64,000 nt of DNA. Source: Polychytrium aggregatum. Taxonomy: Eukaryota; Chytridiomycota; Chytridiomycetes; Polychytriales. The first letter of the stretch is position 1; each line of letters begins with the position of its first letter. The DNA lies in assembly GCF_025602895.1 (NCBI RefSeq), contig NW_026516255.1, positions 247,429 to 311,428 of the forward strand, in the 5' to 3' direction. Made by a program: the position numbers and the translations under genes. The notes under the pieces are model-generated. The model was not told where the DNA came from. It did no database searches and saw only the letters and a list, made by a program, of their open reading frames with translations. Shown here piece by piece: positions 1 through 12,225 of the stretch.

Positions 1-3000
1 TGCCGACCACCGCCAGGATTACCATCCCATCCCTCGCCTCCATGGTTGTTGCCAGAATGGTGCCACTTGCCTCGCCAACGTCGTGGATATAGATATGTCC
101 GTCTGATGAAGCAACGGCAGTCTTCTTGCCCTCCTTGTCCCAGGCGATCTTGTTCAGGGCCTTGACGCCCGTGGATGTACTCTGGGCAGCGGATGCAGCG
201 CCAGCAGCTGCTGTCGAGCCGGCCGCACCGGCGTTGCCCGTGGCCTGGACTACTGTCGTGGGGATCTGAGCGGAGATGGCTGTCAGGAGGACGTCCAAAT
301 ACAATCGCCCAAATCAGATCACCGACGCCACTTGCGGCACAACCCACCTCGGTCTCCTGGTTGAGGTTGTAGAAGGAGATGCGACCACTGCCGTCGACAG
401 CAGCAAACAGGGCCGGGTGGACAGGCGACCACTTGACATCGTAAACATAGTCGTCGGCCTCGTTGAACGAGTACAAGGGAGCAACCGTCTGAGGGGCGGT
501 AGCGGACTTGGTGGTGCTCTGTGCACAATCGAATCGTGCAGCCCCGGAGGAGTCGCGGAGAGGTCGGAGCGGGTGTTAGCCATCAAGCAACCCCATGACA
601 TGCATCCAATGACCGCGATGCAGATTGAGGGCCCACGGTGCTAGGAATTGCTCCGCCTTCGTGCTGCCCTAACTTGCTCTCGGCATCAGAATCACGCAGC
701 AGCACCAGCCGGCATATCAGTCTCGCACCACGCCGGGAAGGGAGTGCCCACCTTGTTGACCTTCCACAGCTTCACTGTCCAGTCGACAGATGAGGTCAGG
801 AATAGGTCAGAAAAGTCCGAAGCGCCAAAGAGGGGGTGGAAGTGCAGGCCCGTGATCATGCCGCTGTGGCCCCGGTACGAATCCAGTGGGCTGATTCCCG
901 CTTTGCTGGATAATGAAGCCACAAGGAGAGCGGGTGTTAGCAATAGCACAGGCTGGTCAATTGCGCGTGGCCTCGGCCGCCATCTGGTAGAGTGTTTTCA
1001 TCTCTACGACATCGTGGCTTGGCGCAGCGCCTGCGCTCACCTTCCGGCACGATCAAATCGATTGGCTTGGTAAACGGCGCCTTCTTCAGTGCCGACCCAG
1101 AAAGTCGTCGTCTCGTTGGCGGGGAAGCCAAAGGTGGTGACAGCCACCTCCTCGGTCTTGCTTCCTGTCAGAACGAGATCAAGGACTTCCTGGGGCTGGG
1201 CCAGCATGTCCAGCAGCCACGAGCATACGATGCCGTCGGTGGAGGCACTGATGAGGTTGTGCGCATTTTGGGTGCCGACCATGGCCATGGAGTAGACAGG
1301 GTGGGTGTGTCCGGTCGAAGACAGGGGTGATTTGAGCACAGGCTGGCTCTTGGCGCGCATGTCCCACAGCAGGATCTGTCCAGAGTAGGTGCCTCCGATG
1401 ACATAGTTGGGGTGGAATTCCGAGAATCGCGCAGTCATGACATCGCTCTGAAGCATCGCCATGTCGGATTTGGGGCATGAGGGGATTGGGAGCAGATTGG
1501 ATAGCATCAGATGCCGTCTGCGTATCCAAGGCTAGGGGGCCGGGCGCACGCCAGACATCGAGAGCGAGACAGCCTGGGACAGCATCAAGTCAACCCTGAC
1601 CAAGGTTGACTTGTACAACTGTGCATGTGGTCTATCTGCGATCGCTTGGGTGTTTGCCACAGCGCCATGGTCGATTTTGAATTGATGCGAGTGGATAATC
1701 GACCGCATGATCCGCCGTGGCTGGTGCGTGCCCTACCTGCGCATGGAAGATATACTCGGGTCGCTCGCGGAGATGCAGGTTCCATATCATGACGAGACCG
1801 TCGGGGTCGTTGATGGCGTTGGGGTTCTTGCCATACGAGCCCAGAACCAACTCGGGGTACTGCAGAGCAGAGAGCGCAGAATTTCGGATCCAATGGGGCT
1901 CGTGTCAGACTGAGCTTGCACTTGACCGGCAGTGAGCCGCAAGATCGGACACTGCAGCAGCAGAAGGAACCCAGTGTGCCGAAGATCCATCGTACGCACC
2001 TTTGGGCACCAGTCCAGATCGGTGACCCAGCGGTTCTTGGACCACTTTTCGTCAAAGAATTGGCAGTACTGCTTGACGTTCTTGTTGGCATCGTCGTGTC
2101 TGGATGTCATCGACAAGAACGGGCGCCTCGGCCATGAGAATCCGACAAACAGAGCACTGCGCGTTGATGCTCGTAGGCTGTCCAGCTGTTCATGGTGGCA
2201 ATTGCTGTCCGGTACTTACACTTCGCCCTCGTTGGTGATCGAGTAGTCAATCAGATAGTCGTATTTCTCATTCAGGGCGCGCTCGATGACCTTGGAAGAC
2301 TGATCAAAGAACTCCATGAATTGCTCGGAGCTGATGATGGCTCGGCGCTCTTCTTCAGTCAGATCTGCGATTATGTGGTTGCCAGTGAGAGTGAGCGGGT
2401 GTCAGTGAGTATGGGCGGTTGGGGATCGTGGAGCTCCATTGAAACTGGGTCGATGCATGTCGCCCGAAAGAAACGCTTGATAGGCTGACGTGCAAGGCAC
2501 TTGGGGCACCATAGATTGACAGGAGCCATGGACGAGGGCTGCCCCAGCACGAGGCTGGGGCCACAGACATGTCCGAGCCCCATCGGTGTTGACGCCATCC
2601 GAGCGATCGCGCAGCCGTATCGGCACAGTTCTCCACCCACCTCGGATATGCTCGACCTCGTTCGAGATGGTGGGCTGGAGCTGATCGGTAGCAGCATCGG
2701 TGCCGGTGGACTGAGCCACTTTCTCCGGTGCTGGGGCCCCGTATTCGTCGTCGTCGACCTCGTCGTCGCCGAACCCGTGGTCCTCAGGCTGGGTCCAGGT
2801 CTCGACGGTCTGGGCCTCCTTGTTATACAGCTGTTTTTCCTGTTTTCAGCAATTCCGTGGACAGAGGTGAACAAACCGTGACAGGTACAGCGTCAGTCTC
2901 TTGGTTGGAGAGTTCCAGCAAGATTGTACTTGTGCCAATGCGCCACTGGTGTCGAACGTCGGCCGCAAGCCGGCCGCGATCAGTAACCGACCTTGGGTGC

Positions 3001-3622
3001 AACATCGAAGATAATGAACTCGGCCGAGACCAGATTCGGCTGTACTCTAGACACAGCGGGTATTAGGCAAGTGGAGTTTCAGCACCAATGGGGAGCCGCC
3101 AAGGGCCGGTTGCGGCATTGATCGATTCAAGATCGATCGGAATCAGCGCCGCGGCGGTTCGATTGCCATCGATTGCGAGGAGGAAAGCGTAATAACAACA
3201 GGCTGATAGCAAACACAGAGGAGACACTGCCGACGGCGCACCCTGGGCAGCACGACTCGCCCAGCCAAGCCCAAGGCCTACCTCTCGGGGACCTCGGCAG
3301 CCGGCTGCTGCTGCGAGACCTGCTGCTGTGGTGCGTCCGGCTGTGGAGTGGTCGAGGGAGCAATCGAGACCGGGGTCGAGGATCTGGAGGAGACAGATGA
3401 TGTCTCGATCGGGGCCCTGCGCTCGCCGACCAGAGAAGCGACCAGATCGTCGATCTCCCTGCGGGTGTTGCCGACAAGATTGTTGGGCGACTCGGAGCGC
3501 TTGAGGTCGAGCAGGGCGGGGCGGCGCTGCTCCCTGGCCTCGCGCAGCTGGGAGAGCTTCTGACGCTTCTTTTCGAGCTCTTCTCGTCGCCGTTCCGCAG
3601 CACTGGTTCCGGAGGGCAGCAT
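1..3622 (-). CDS. DYNC1I: Cytoplasmic dynein intermediate chain (3' end outside window)
   Basis: This is the WD-repeat subunit that links cytoplasmic dynein heavy chains to light chains and dynactin for minus-end microtubule transport. The ATG at 3622 opens a charged N-terminal helix ([21 protein letters not shown]), as in animal and fungal intermediate chains. After introns come an acidic stretch with VETWTQPED, the helix [20 protein letters not shown], and [17 protein letters not shown], where the WD propeller begins. WD blades follow: [75 protein letters not shown] and [20 protein letters not shown]. Order and content match the family throughout. The last visible exon ends at DVGE near position 71, followed by GCAAGT, which looks like a GC-AG donor, so the final exon lies beyond the window. 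Introns on this strand end in CAG after CTAAC branch points, for example near 530. I am confident of the family; exact internal junctions are approximate. Confidence 0.93.
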
Positions 3623-4003
3623 GGTGGTGGCGGCTGGGCAGCGGCTGGGCGACGGATGGACGGGATGGATGGGTGGATGGATGTGGCCGAGATGGAAGCC
3701 AAGACGGTCGACGGACGAACAACAGACGCAGGGGCTGTGGCGGGCGCGTGTGTGTGTGCATTGGCGATTTCCAATTTTGGAAAGGGGCGGCGAGAGGAGC
3801 GAGGGGCGAGGAGCGGGCGAGAGCGCGGCGAGAGCGTCCTCGCTGGGCCGCCCAATGACATGCCGGCTCGCTGTCTGATCACAGCCCGGCGACTCATCAA
3901 CCCGATCTGACCCAACGACCACCACCGATCCGACTTGATCCATCGGCCGTCGGCGATCCGATCTCATCCGATATTCTCACCGTCCAGCTCCACGTTGCGT
4001 TCA

Positions 4004-6908
4004 ATGAGTGCCAATCCGCCCTCCAAAGTCGTTTTCGGTATGCCACCATGCATGATCCGTCGCCGGCCTGCATCCGCTCGATTTCGAGTACTCACCATCT
4101 CGCCCTCACCTTGGCTGCAGTCGGAAACATCCCATGTGAGCACCAGCACTGTTCTGTCCTGCCATGCCATCCAACCAAGGCCTGTCGCCTCAGCACCATG
4201 GTGCATCCGGGCCCGGCGTTGCGTCCGCCGATTGACTCGGCTGGCGCCCTCTGCTCTCCAAGGCGACCCTCCAACGCAACTGACACGGCCGTCCCATCCT
4301 CTCCAACAGACGACCTCACGGAGACACAGCTGGTCGACATCTTCAGCGTCGCTGGACCTGTGGTGTCCTTCCGTCTGGTCTTTGACCGTGAAAGTGGAAA
4401 GCCCAAAGGATACGGATTCTGTACATTCCGAGGTATCGGCGCGTACCAGATCGCAGCAAAATGATGGCTTCGATCGTAGCGCTCTGCACCCATGCGTCGA
4501 TCTTGGTCAATGTCCGATCAAGCCGCATCCGTCTCACTCGAATTCGATGTTCTTGCACCACGCCATCAGATGCCGAGACCGCTGCCAGTGCCGTTCGAAA
4601 TCATAGGCTCATCATCGATCGATTCAGCACCTTTTTTTTTTGTGTATTGCTGCTGCTCTGAATCGTGCTGCTCTGAATCGATCAACACTGTCCGAGATTG
4701 TCAGTGGCCCGCTGGAAAGGCACGGCCCACATGCCTCCTATTGGATCGATCGGCATCTGCACTGCCTTTGGGCAGACACAGCAATCCGAGGATCTTCTGG
4801 GGAGGCTTCATTTCGACCTAACGGAGGACGCCGTTGCATTGGGCAGATCGATGCGTCCTACCAGCTTCCATCTCGTCTTTGTCTTCTCTTTCTCTTCCAA
4901 TCTCGCTTCCATCCTCCATGGATTTATGCGTCCGGCTTGTCGACCCTGTGAACTCGTGGATGTGGATTTCCAATCAACACTGGACAAGCACGATGTCGGT
5001 GGCCGCTCCCTGCGCGTGGACTTTGCCGAGAGCGAGAAAGAAGACTCGGACGGACCAGCCAACCGCCGTGACATGGACTCGGTATGTGTGCTGTCGCCGG
5101 GAGTGGCAACATCATTGCACAGCCGAACGATGCGTGATGGATTGAGGTTGTCGCTGTACCATGCACTCATCGCCTACCCGCTCGCCCCCATCACCATCAC
5201 CATCACCATCACCATCACCATCACCATCACCATCACCATCACCATCACCATCACCATCACCATCACCATCACCATCACCATCACCATCACCATCACCATC
5301 ACCATCACCATCACCATCACCATCACCATCATCAAGCGCGGCGGTGGTCCCCAGCTCGCTGGCCCTCCCAGGAACATTCCGCCAGCCAACTCGGCAGAGG
5401 TCATCACAAGAGCGATCCGATCCATGCCGTCACATCAGCTGTTGGATGCGTTGTCGCAAGTGAAGGTCAGCTTACTGGAGGGCTCGCCATCCATCGTGGC
5501 CCTGGATGATCCCAAAATCCTCCGTTTTGGACATGGCGCCATCATCCTTGCCGCCTCCTGCGTTTCTGCAAGTGCCGTGCTGTCCGATGCGGAAACCTTT
5601 GTTGGAGCACTCACACTTTTGGCGGCATCAATCACCTGTACCAGGCGCTTGCTCAGAACAATCCTGACCAGTGCCGAACACTCCTGAGCCAGAATCCCCA
5701 GCTCGCCTTTGGAATCTTTCAGGGCTTGGTGCTGATGAATCTCATCGATCCGGCTACTATCCAGGTTGGTGATGCCTGGGAAGACATTCAACTTTCTGGT
5801 TTGCGGTAGCAGTTGTTTGCTGACACTGCTATTCTCGGTTTTGTCTATCTTCTCGCCCATCATACTGGACCCAGAGTATCTACTCGGGTCAGTCTCCCGC
5901 CATGGGTGGTCCCGGCCCTGCTCCTGTCCCGATGGCACCTGCCGGCATCGCAAATGCGCCGCCTATCGATCCGTATAGTCGCCCGATGATGGTTCCCCCG
6001 CAGCAGCAGCCTCCGCTCCAGCCGCCGCCTCAGCCTCAACCCCAACCTCCGCAGCCTGCCTACGCTGCAGCAGCACCGATACCGCCGCAGATCAATCCGG
6101 CACAAACCCTGTTTGCCAATGCCACGCCGTCAATGAGTAAGTTCAACCGGCTGCCACTCGCTACTACGGGTTGCTACTGGCTGCTTGTCCTCCCTGTCGA
6201 TTCGTTGCCGCTTCCTCCGTCTTCATTGGCCACCGCTCCATTGATGCCAACGACACCTCGTGCACATGTCGATTAGAGCCTTGTGTGAGGGAGCGGACAT
6301 CTCTAGCTTTTGCTGATCAATTCGATCTGTTACGTTTTCCGACGAATCCATCATCCGACCATGCTCGCCAATCGACACCGATCCGCCAACCCACCAAATC
6401 GGCAACCTCGCTGACAGACCTCGACCAACAGACTGTACGTTGCCATCGCCGATTGTGCGTCTGGGTCGCTGAAACGGCCCTGCGGCTCCCTCTCGGTGTC
6501 GCACCAATGGATGTGCGAGCCCGCAGACAGTCGATCAATCCTGCCATTCCATATTATCCGATTGGCACTGCACCGATATCTGAAACTCATAATCTCCATC
6601 TCGTGTGTGTGTCCAACAGCAACTCATTTTGCAGCTGATCAACATGCCTATGGAGCAGGTCCAAACGCTCTCTGTCGATCAGCAACAGAGCATAGCGCAG
6701 CTGGTACGTTTCGCCACGATCGGCAGAGACACTCTGCTCGAGTCACCATCGACCGTCTGCGATGGCGTCCTTGGTTTCCGCGGTTTTCGTGGCGATGGCC
6801 TCTGCTGACACTCACTTGTCTTTCTCGAACATCGACTGGGTCATATCGTGCGGGCTTGGACATCGTGGGTATCTCCAGAAACAACTCTATGGTGGCGGCC
6901 AGCTCTGA
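4004..6908 (+). CDS. CSTF2: Cleavage stimulation factor subunit 2 (CstF-64 / Rna15-like)
   Basis: CstF-64 binds U/GU-rich elements downstream of poly(A) sites through an N-terminal RRM and promotes pre-mRNA 3'-end cleavage in the nucleus. The start ATG at 4004 gives [10 protein letters not shown], which splices to VGNIPY and then [20 protein letters not shown] and [12 protein letters not shown] (RRM RNP2 and RNP1). The RRM finishes with [19 protein letters not shown]. Next come the hinge ([20 protein letters not shown], then [20 protein letters not shown] and [13 protein letters not shown]), a Pro/Gln-rich linker, and the conserved C-terminal helix bundle ([27 protein letters not shown]) that binds Pcf11. 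The last exon ends KQLYGGGQL with TGA at 6906-6908. Nearly all junctions are clean GT-AG. The exception is the one at 4602/4981 inside the RRM, where only an AT...AC intron restores the conserved residues. A long CACCAT microsatellite sits in the intron before the hinge. Confidence 0.93.
5189..5332 (+). repeat. (CACCAT)n hexanucleotide microsatellite in a CSTF2 intron
   Basis: About 24 almost perfect copies of CACCAT run uninterrupted. The tract lies in the intron between the RRM-end exon (donor just after MDS, near 5082) and the hinge exon that begins CGCGGCGGTGG. It therefore occupies the place of the polypyrimidine/branch region right in front of the acceptor ATCATCAAG. Every frame through it is open (His-His, Ser-Pro, Ile-Thr or Met-Val), which makes false long ORFs. 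Confidence 0.97.
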
Positions 6909-7214
6909 CCAGCCAGCCAAGGGCGTTGGCTGGATGCAACCGAGCAGCAGGGATACACTCGAAGTATATGCCATCTACTCCTCCTTGCAGAGTGGCCAGT
7001 TTCGTGCCCTCGAGCAGGGAGTTTTGCGCGCCTGGGGCCGACTGAATATTCCGACAGAGTGGCTGTCGGTACAATATATTTCCATTGAGCGTGGCAATAG
7101 CCAGGATGCTAATCCATGTCAAGCCAAGCCACGATAGGACATTTGTGCAGTGTCTGCCGAGCTTGCACTTGCTGTGAGTATGTCATCGCACGCAAGCGGA
7201 GGCTTGATGGCCTA

Positions 7215-9567
7215 TCACAGCTCAGTCTTCTCCCGCTGCTTGTCCAGCTGGAGCTCAAAAGAGAACTTGGAAAGCCGTCCGCGGCCAATTCGCATGTCCT
7301 CCAGGAAACGCACGACCGCAGCCTCTTCAAAGGCTCCTCGGAAGTTCTGGTAGACGTTGTGTCGTCGGTTGATGGCCAAAAGTCCAGGCAGCATGTCGCT
7401 CACGTCAAAATCAGACATCAGCTTCTTGCCGTGCTCCGCAACATTGACCCATCCGAAGCTGGCCGGGAGGTTCTTGACGTGGTGGTGCTTCTTTACGGCA
7501 ACGATTGTGTCCAGATGGCCCTTGTGCTGGGCGACGCTCTCTTCATACTCGGGTTCGAGAACAAGGAAGCTGATGATACAGGTGCCAGCATCGGGAGGGC
7601 ATACCTCCACAAGGTCCTCCTGCGACTTGATCTCCTTGATGGTGGGATCAACTACAACGACCGCAGCGCAGAGGTCAGCACATCAGGTTGCGTCGAAGGA
7701 GAAAGCGGCAGCTAATGAGCCGGTCAAGATGATTGTATACCAGCATCGCACGCTTGCGGATACCTACATTTGGCGACAGGTTCGGGTGTTGGGGTGGCGG
7801 TGGGCTTTTTCTTGGAGGAAGACGAGCCCTGGGGCTTCTTGGCTGGCTTCTTCTTGGGCGGCAGCGCATACTTTTCAAAGAACTCGGAGAGTGCGGCGTG
7901 TTTCATGGGACCTACGACAGGCAGGAGTGAGCATGGGCATCGCCGTCAGACACCTCCACTGTCCCCGCGGCCATGCTGAAATACCGCTTCACGATCTATC
8001 GCTGTCCCGGCCACTCTACCGCCAGTGCCCATACCTTCGTAAACCACAGGCGTTTTCTCGTTGGCGGCAAACAGCAAAACTGAAGGGAATGTGGTGACGT
8101 CAAGGTTGGCGAGAATCTCAGACTCTGTCGAGCGGATCTCGCCAAAGCTCAGGCGGTGGTGGTACTCGACAGAGAGGGCCTTGAAGAGTGGTGGCGTGGC
8201 GGCCTTCTTTGAGGCCAGGATAACTTTGGGCATATCGGCGTTCTCCTGAGGCAAACCATCAAAGCAGCAGCCGGATGTTGGCACGATCGGAAAGACTCGT
8301 CGGTGGCAGGAGTGGACAGCAATGGCATTGCGAGACGAGACCAAGGTACAGTTTCCCATCAGCAGAATACAAACCTCGATAAACGACTCGTATGATTTCT
8401 GCTTGTCGCCAGAGCCAATCTTTTCGACAAAGGAGGGAATCTTTCCGACGACATAATCAACGATCGGGCCGGCAGTTCGCTGTCCCTGGTAGTCTAATGC
8501 GTGGAGCAGCCGGGAACCGGGTTTTCGTGTCAGTTTTTGGTCATGGATCAGGTCGGAGGCGGCCTGATCACCATGGATACAAGCACCAAGAGCCAGGGAG
8601 CTATGGCAGCGAAACAGCCGCTCACTGCACCAGAATATGACAGGCCAGCCTACCGAGGGGCGCTTTCTTGTTGGCTCCAAAAACCTTGATCGTCGGGAAG
8701 CCTGGCCAGATACGATGTCCAGAAAGGCTGTCGTTAGGCGGATTGCACTGCTTCCTGGACCGATCTCTGGCCGATGTGGTGCATATGGGACTCACCCTGG
8801 ATGCCATATTGGCCACAGAGACCCTTGTGCTGGTCACAGTCAACGGCTGCGACCTTGGCGAGACCCTTCAGTTTCTCGCCGGCCTTTTTGTATTCGGGGG
8901 CCTGGAAGATGGTGTTGCCGTTCGAGATCAGATATCAAGGTCGGGAGTCGAATGGAGAACATCGGGGTATCGGTCAAGGCAGCCGGATGGATGTACGTTT
9001 GGTGCGAACAGCCGTAAAGCGAGCCTGCGCCGGAGCATCGACGTACCAGATTCTTGCAGTGTCCACACCTTCGTTACAAATGCGAGAGGGCATCTGTTAG
9101 CAGATCAGCAGTATCGAGTCGGCTTTGTCTCGGCAGCAAGTTCAGACTGGACGAACGGCTCTCAGACTGGCGTCGCTTCAGATCTGGATGTTGCCAAGAC
9201 ATACCATGGGGCATAAAACTCGACAATAACGACATGCTGGAGCAGAGAGATGCCTGTCAAATAATGACTCGGTCGCAGCGCGGCGGCGATGGTGGTGGTG
9301 GTGGTGGTGGTGGTGGTGGGGAGACGATCGAATGGCGCAGGAGGTCGAACCAGCACGAGGAGTGGCAGCATGATCGCTGGCGTTCGATGCAGCCAGGGCT
9401 TGACGGGACCCACGCCATCGATATGCAGCGCATACCTCAGACTCAAGAACCTCGGACTTGAAGTTGCCTTGATTCAACTGGAGAACCGGGTCGCGGAGGG
9501 AATAGAGGGCGGCGACAAAGTTCGGCAGGACGAGCGCCAGCGACACGGCGAGCGCGAGGAACTTCAT
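7215..9567 (-). CDS. ER protein disulfide isomerase, MPD1/P5 (PDIA6)-like
   Basis: This is a thioredoxin-fold oxidoreductase of the ER lumen that forms or shuffles disulfides in secretory proteins. The start at 9567 gives a signal peptide ([19 protein letters not shown]) followed by [20 protein letters not shown], the usual opening of P5-type enzymes. Exon 2 carries [11 protein letters not shown]. The active site CGHCKNL is encoded by the next exon (complement of 9056-9067), then [20 protein letters not shown] and [20 protein letters not shown] complete the first thioredoxin domain. A middle thioredoxin-like region without CXXC follows ([20 protein letters not shown]), then a Lys/Pro linker and a C-terminal domain resembling the P5 end ([20 protein letters not shown]). 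The protein ends REKTEL, and KTEL is a plausible ER-retention variant of KDEL. Only one CGHC is seen, so it is closer to MPD1 than to two-site P5. It is convergent with CSTF2. Confidence 0.88.
9290..9320 (+). repeat. (GGT)n trinucleotide repeat
   Basis: Ten GGT units in a row, ending in GGGG, lie inside the first intron of the PDI-like gene, between the signal-peptide exon and the FYAPW exon. Confidence 0.95.
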
Positions 9568-10450
9568 TTACGAGGGGTGGATCGGGGAGATGCGATGCTG
9601 TTACAGAAGTGAGTCAGCGGCGGCGGGAGGGGTCATGAGAATGAGAATAAGAGGGTGAGAGTGAGAATGAGAATGAGGCATAATGAGAATGAGAATGAGC
9701 AAAGTTGATGATCTGGGCCAAGCAGCAACGGGGCGATCGATCTGAGCCGAACCTGGATGGAGCGCTGATCTGATGCAGCAGGTCTCTTGGCCAGTACAGA
9801 GTCCCTGTCCTTGGCCACGATCGGATTGCTAGAGTCGGAAGAGTTGGCCAACGCCTATCCGGCCGGCAGCTCGAGGATATAAGCCCTGGCGGGCAAGTCC
9901 CGCCCTGCAGCGAGGGCCGATGGCGCTGGTGAAGGTGGCGAGCGGCGATTGGCTCGCGGAGTCTGAATCGGAGCCGGCCAAAGACAGACCAGGCAGGGAT
10001 CATCCAGCACGGGGATGGCATGGGATGGCATCGTGGCGGCCCGAGCATACGATGAGATGGATGCTGTCGACCATCGAACACTCGTCTGGCTCTTGCCGCA
10101 AACGATGGATCCCGATGCGTTCCGTGTCCGCCCTGGCTCTGGTCGTCGCATCATTCCCGAATCACTCAACATCGATAATGCCGGGCGTGGCCAGCAGAGG
10201 TCTATATTTACATCCAGAGATCGCTCCGAGGCGGTTGTAGTTATTTCCGTTTCATTCTGTGAATGCAGTGCTTTGGAATCAGTTCTAGATAGATGGCCGA
10301 TGAGCTTGTTGGGCAGGGGCATGCGAAAGCAGTTATAATCGAAAGAGTGTATCCAGCCGACAGAGGACGAAGCCCGGATCTAATCAGAGCGGGACAACGG
10401 CAGTTCGGCTGGGGTATTGCGGTGGAGACTGATGCTGGAGGCTCGACCAA
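9568..10450. other. Intergenic: PDI 5' flank and GT71 3' flank
   Basis: I see no convincing gene. The part next to the PDI start (9634-9699) is an imperfect GAGAAT/GAGAGT repeat. The rest has only short, unconserved reading frames. It should hold the PDI promoter and the GT71 terminator. Confidence 0.6.
9634..9699 (+). repeat. Imperfect (GAGAAT)n purine repeat
   Basis: An imperfect hexanucleotide tract (GAGAAT with GAGAGT and GAGGCA variants) starts about 70 bases upstream of the PDI-like start codon. On the PDI coding strand it is a pyrimidine-rich ATTCTC tract in the likely promoter or 5' UTR. Confidence 0.9.
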
Positions 10451-12225
10451 CTAGGCAAACAGCTTGTCGTCTTGCTGCCGCTTCCACAGATGCAGGTTGA
10501 TCTCGGTGGCTCGCCGGAACTCGCCCGAGAGCCGCATGCTGCGGGCATTCTTCTGAAACAGACAGAAGGGCTCGCCGCTGCCGGACCAGTGGAACTTGGT
10601 TTCGCTCGAGACCAGATCGGCCGCCCAGTGGGTGATCTTGAGGGTGCGGGTCTTGCCGACGGGATCGTGGCGGTCGTTGACGGGTCCTCCGTTCATCCAG
10701 AGGGGTTGGTTGCGATCATCCAGATGAAACAGGTTGCCGCAGATAGCACCGTCGTCGCGGACGTAACCAGCGACGCCGCCTCCGTACTTTTCAAAGCGAT
10801 ACGGAGTTCCCAGCATCTCAAAGGCCAGCCAAAAGAGCTCCTTGTCGCCTGAGAGAGCACAGTTGGAGCAGACGGAGAGCAGGGATGATCAGCTATCTGA
10901 GAACGGCCTGGCCAAAGGAACTACCAGCACTGTAATCACACCGAGCGACCGAGACAGCACGCTGCTGCTGCTGTGCTCCCGTTCACTCCAATTGACTGCG
11001 GCCGGGCCTTCTTGAATCACCCGCTCATTGAGCCACTCGATGGTTGCATCGACTTACCCCAGAATGTCCCCCAGAGCGGACCGCGGTACTTGCGGGTGTT
11101 GAGCAGGCAGATGAGAAGCAGCTCGTGAAAGGCACGGCCCTTGTTGAAGATCACAATGCCCGAGTCGACTTCGTGGTCACTGAGCCGGTTCAAGATGCGG
11201 CTGTTGGTCTTGAGGTACTGGGATGGGTTCGGGAACAACTCCTTGAGCTTGCGGTCGGTGGGGTTGTTTGGGTTGAAGATGGTACGATCGCGGAAGTAGT
11301 ATGTTCCGGTGGCCTTGTAGTCGGCAATGTCAAAGGCCCGGGCCGGGTCCTGGAAGAACAAGATGTCGGCGTCGATCAAAATGGCCTCGCTGAAGGATGT
11401 GGCGAGGAGCGTGAAGGGCTTGAAGGCAAAGCCGCTGATCTGGGCCTTGTCGAGGTCAAAGTAGTCGTCGAGGTTCATGATCTGGAGGTCCTCAAACTCG
11501 CCCAGCATCGCACGGTAGACGGCGTCCTTCTCGGTGCCCGAGTCGGTGTAGAAGACCTCGATCGGGAGCGTTGTGTTGACGGACCGGCGGAGCGATCTGA
11601 TTGCCAGATAGGCAAACTCAAAGTGCCCAGCTCCGGTGGTGAGGACGATGCCCCGGGTGTTGCGCTTGAAGGAGCCGAAGAGCTTCTCGGTCGAGGTCCA
11701 GGTGCGAGACAGGGTGATGAAGGGAAAGAGCTTGGACTCGATCTCGGCGAGTGCGTCTTTGGTGTGGGAATCGGCCTGAGAACGGTGGTGGGTCACAAAG
11801 CCGTACAGGTCCCGATAGAGCTCCATGTGGCGGACGAGCTCGACATAGTCGTTCTCGCGCAGTTCGACGGGGCTGAGTGCCGCCCACCGCTCAACCAGCA
11901 GGCTGGACTGCGTCTGGATCTCGCTGGCCGGGAGCTCGTCATGGAGCAAATTGTCGGCGGAGAGATTCATGTCGCCGGCCATCTCGGTTGGGATAGCAAC
12001 GGGCGGCACGTCGACCGTATGAAAGCCGATTTGGGGAGCGAGCGTGCCGGCCATATTGTTCTGGAGCCGACCAAGGAGGGCAACCATCGCGGCGGCCATG
12101 ACGAGCAGAGCCAGGGTCAGTGCGTTGCGGTATCGCATGCGCTGGGGCCGCAACAGGACGGCGGGTTGCGGGTGCTTGACCGCTGCCGCAGCGGGCTGCG
12201 AAACGAGGCTGGCCTTGGAGATCAT
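10451..12225 (-). CDS. Type II membrane alpha-mannosyltransferase, MNN1/GT71 family
   Basis: This is a Golgi glycosyltransferase likely to add mannose to N- or O-linked glycans using GDP-mannose. Two exons (12225-11058 and 10848-10451) join in phase across a GTAAGT...CAG intron and give 521 residues. A short cytosolic tail is followed by one membrane anchor (NALTLALLVMAAAMVALLG, about residues 30-50) and a stem. The catalytic domain begins GIVLTTGAGHFEFAYLAIRS and LRRSVNTTLPIEVFYTDSGT, with the metal-binding DXD in ILIDADILFFQDP. It then has DSGIVIFNKGRAFHELLLIC. The second exon begins GDKELFWLAFEMLG and ends with HLDDRNQPLWMNGGPV and KRQQDDKLFA. These blocks are typical of GT71. I chose the ATG at 12225 because it gives the normal tail-anchor topology; the frame stays open further upstream but with promoter-like composition. 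The exact linkage made cannot be read from the sequence. Confidence 0.85.

Noticed and set aside
5161-5463. Poly Ser-Pro, Ile-Thr and Met-Val proteins
   Set aside because: All are translations of the CACCAT microsatellite, which lies between a clear donor and acceptor of CSTF2.
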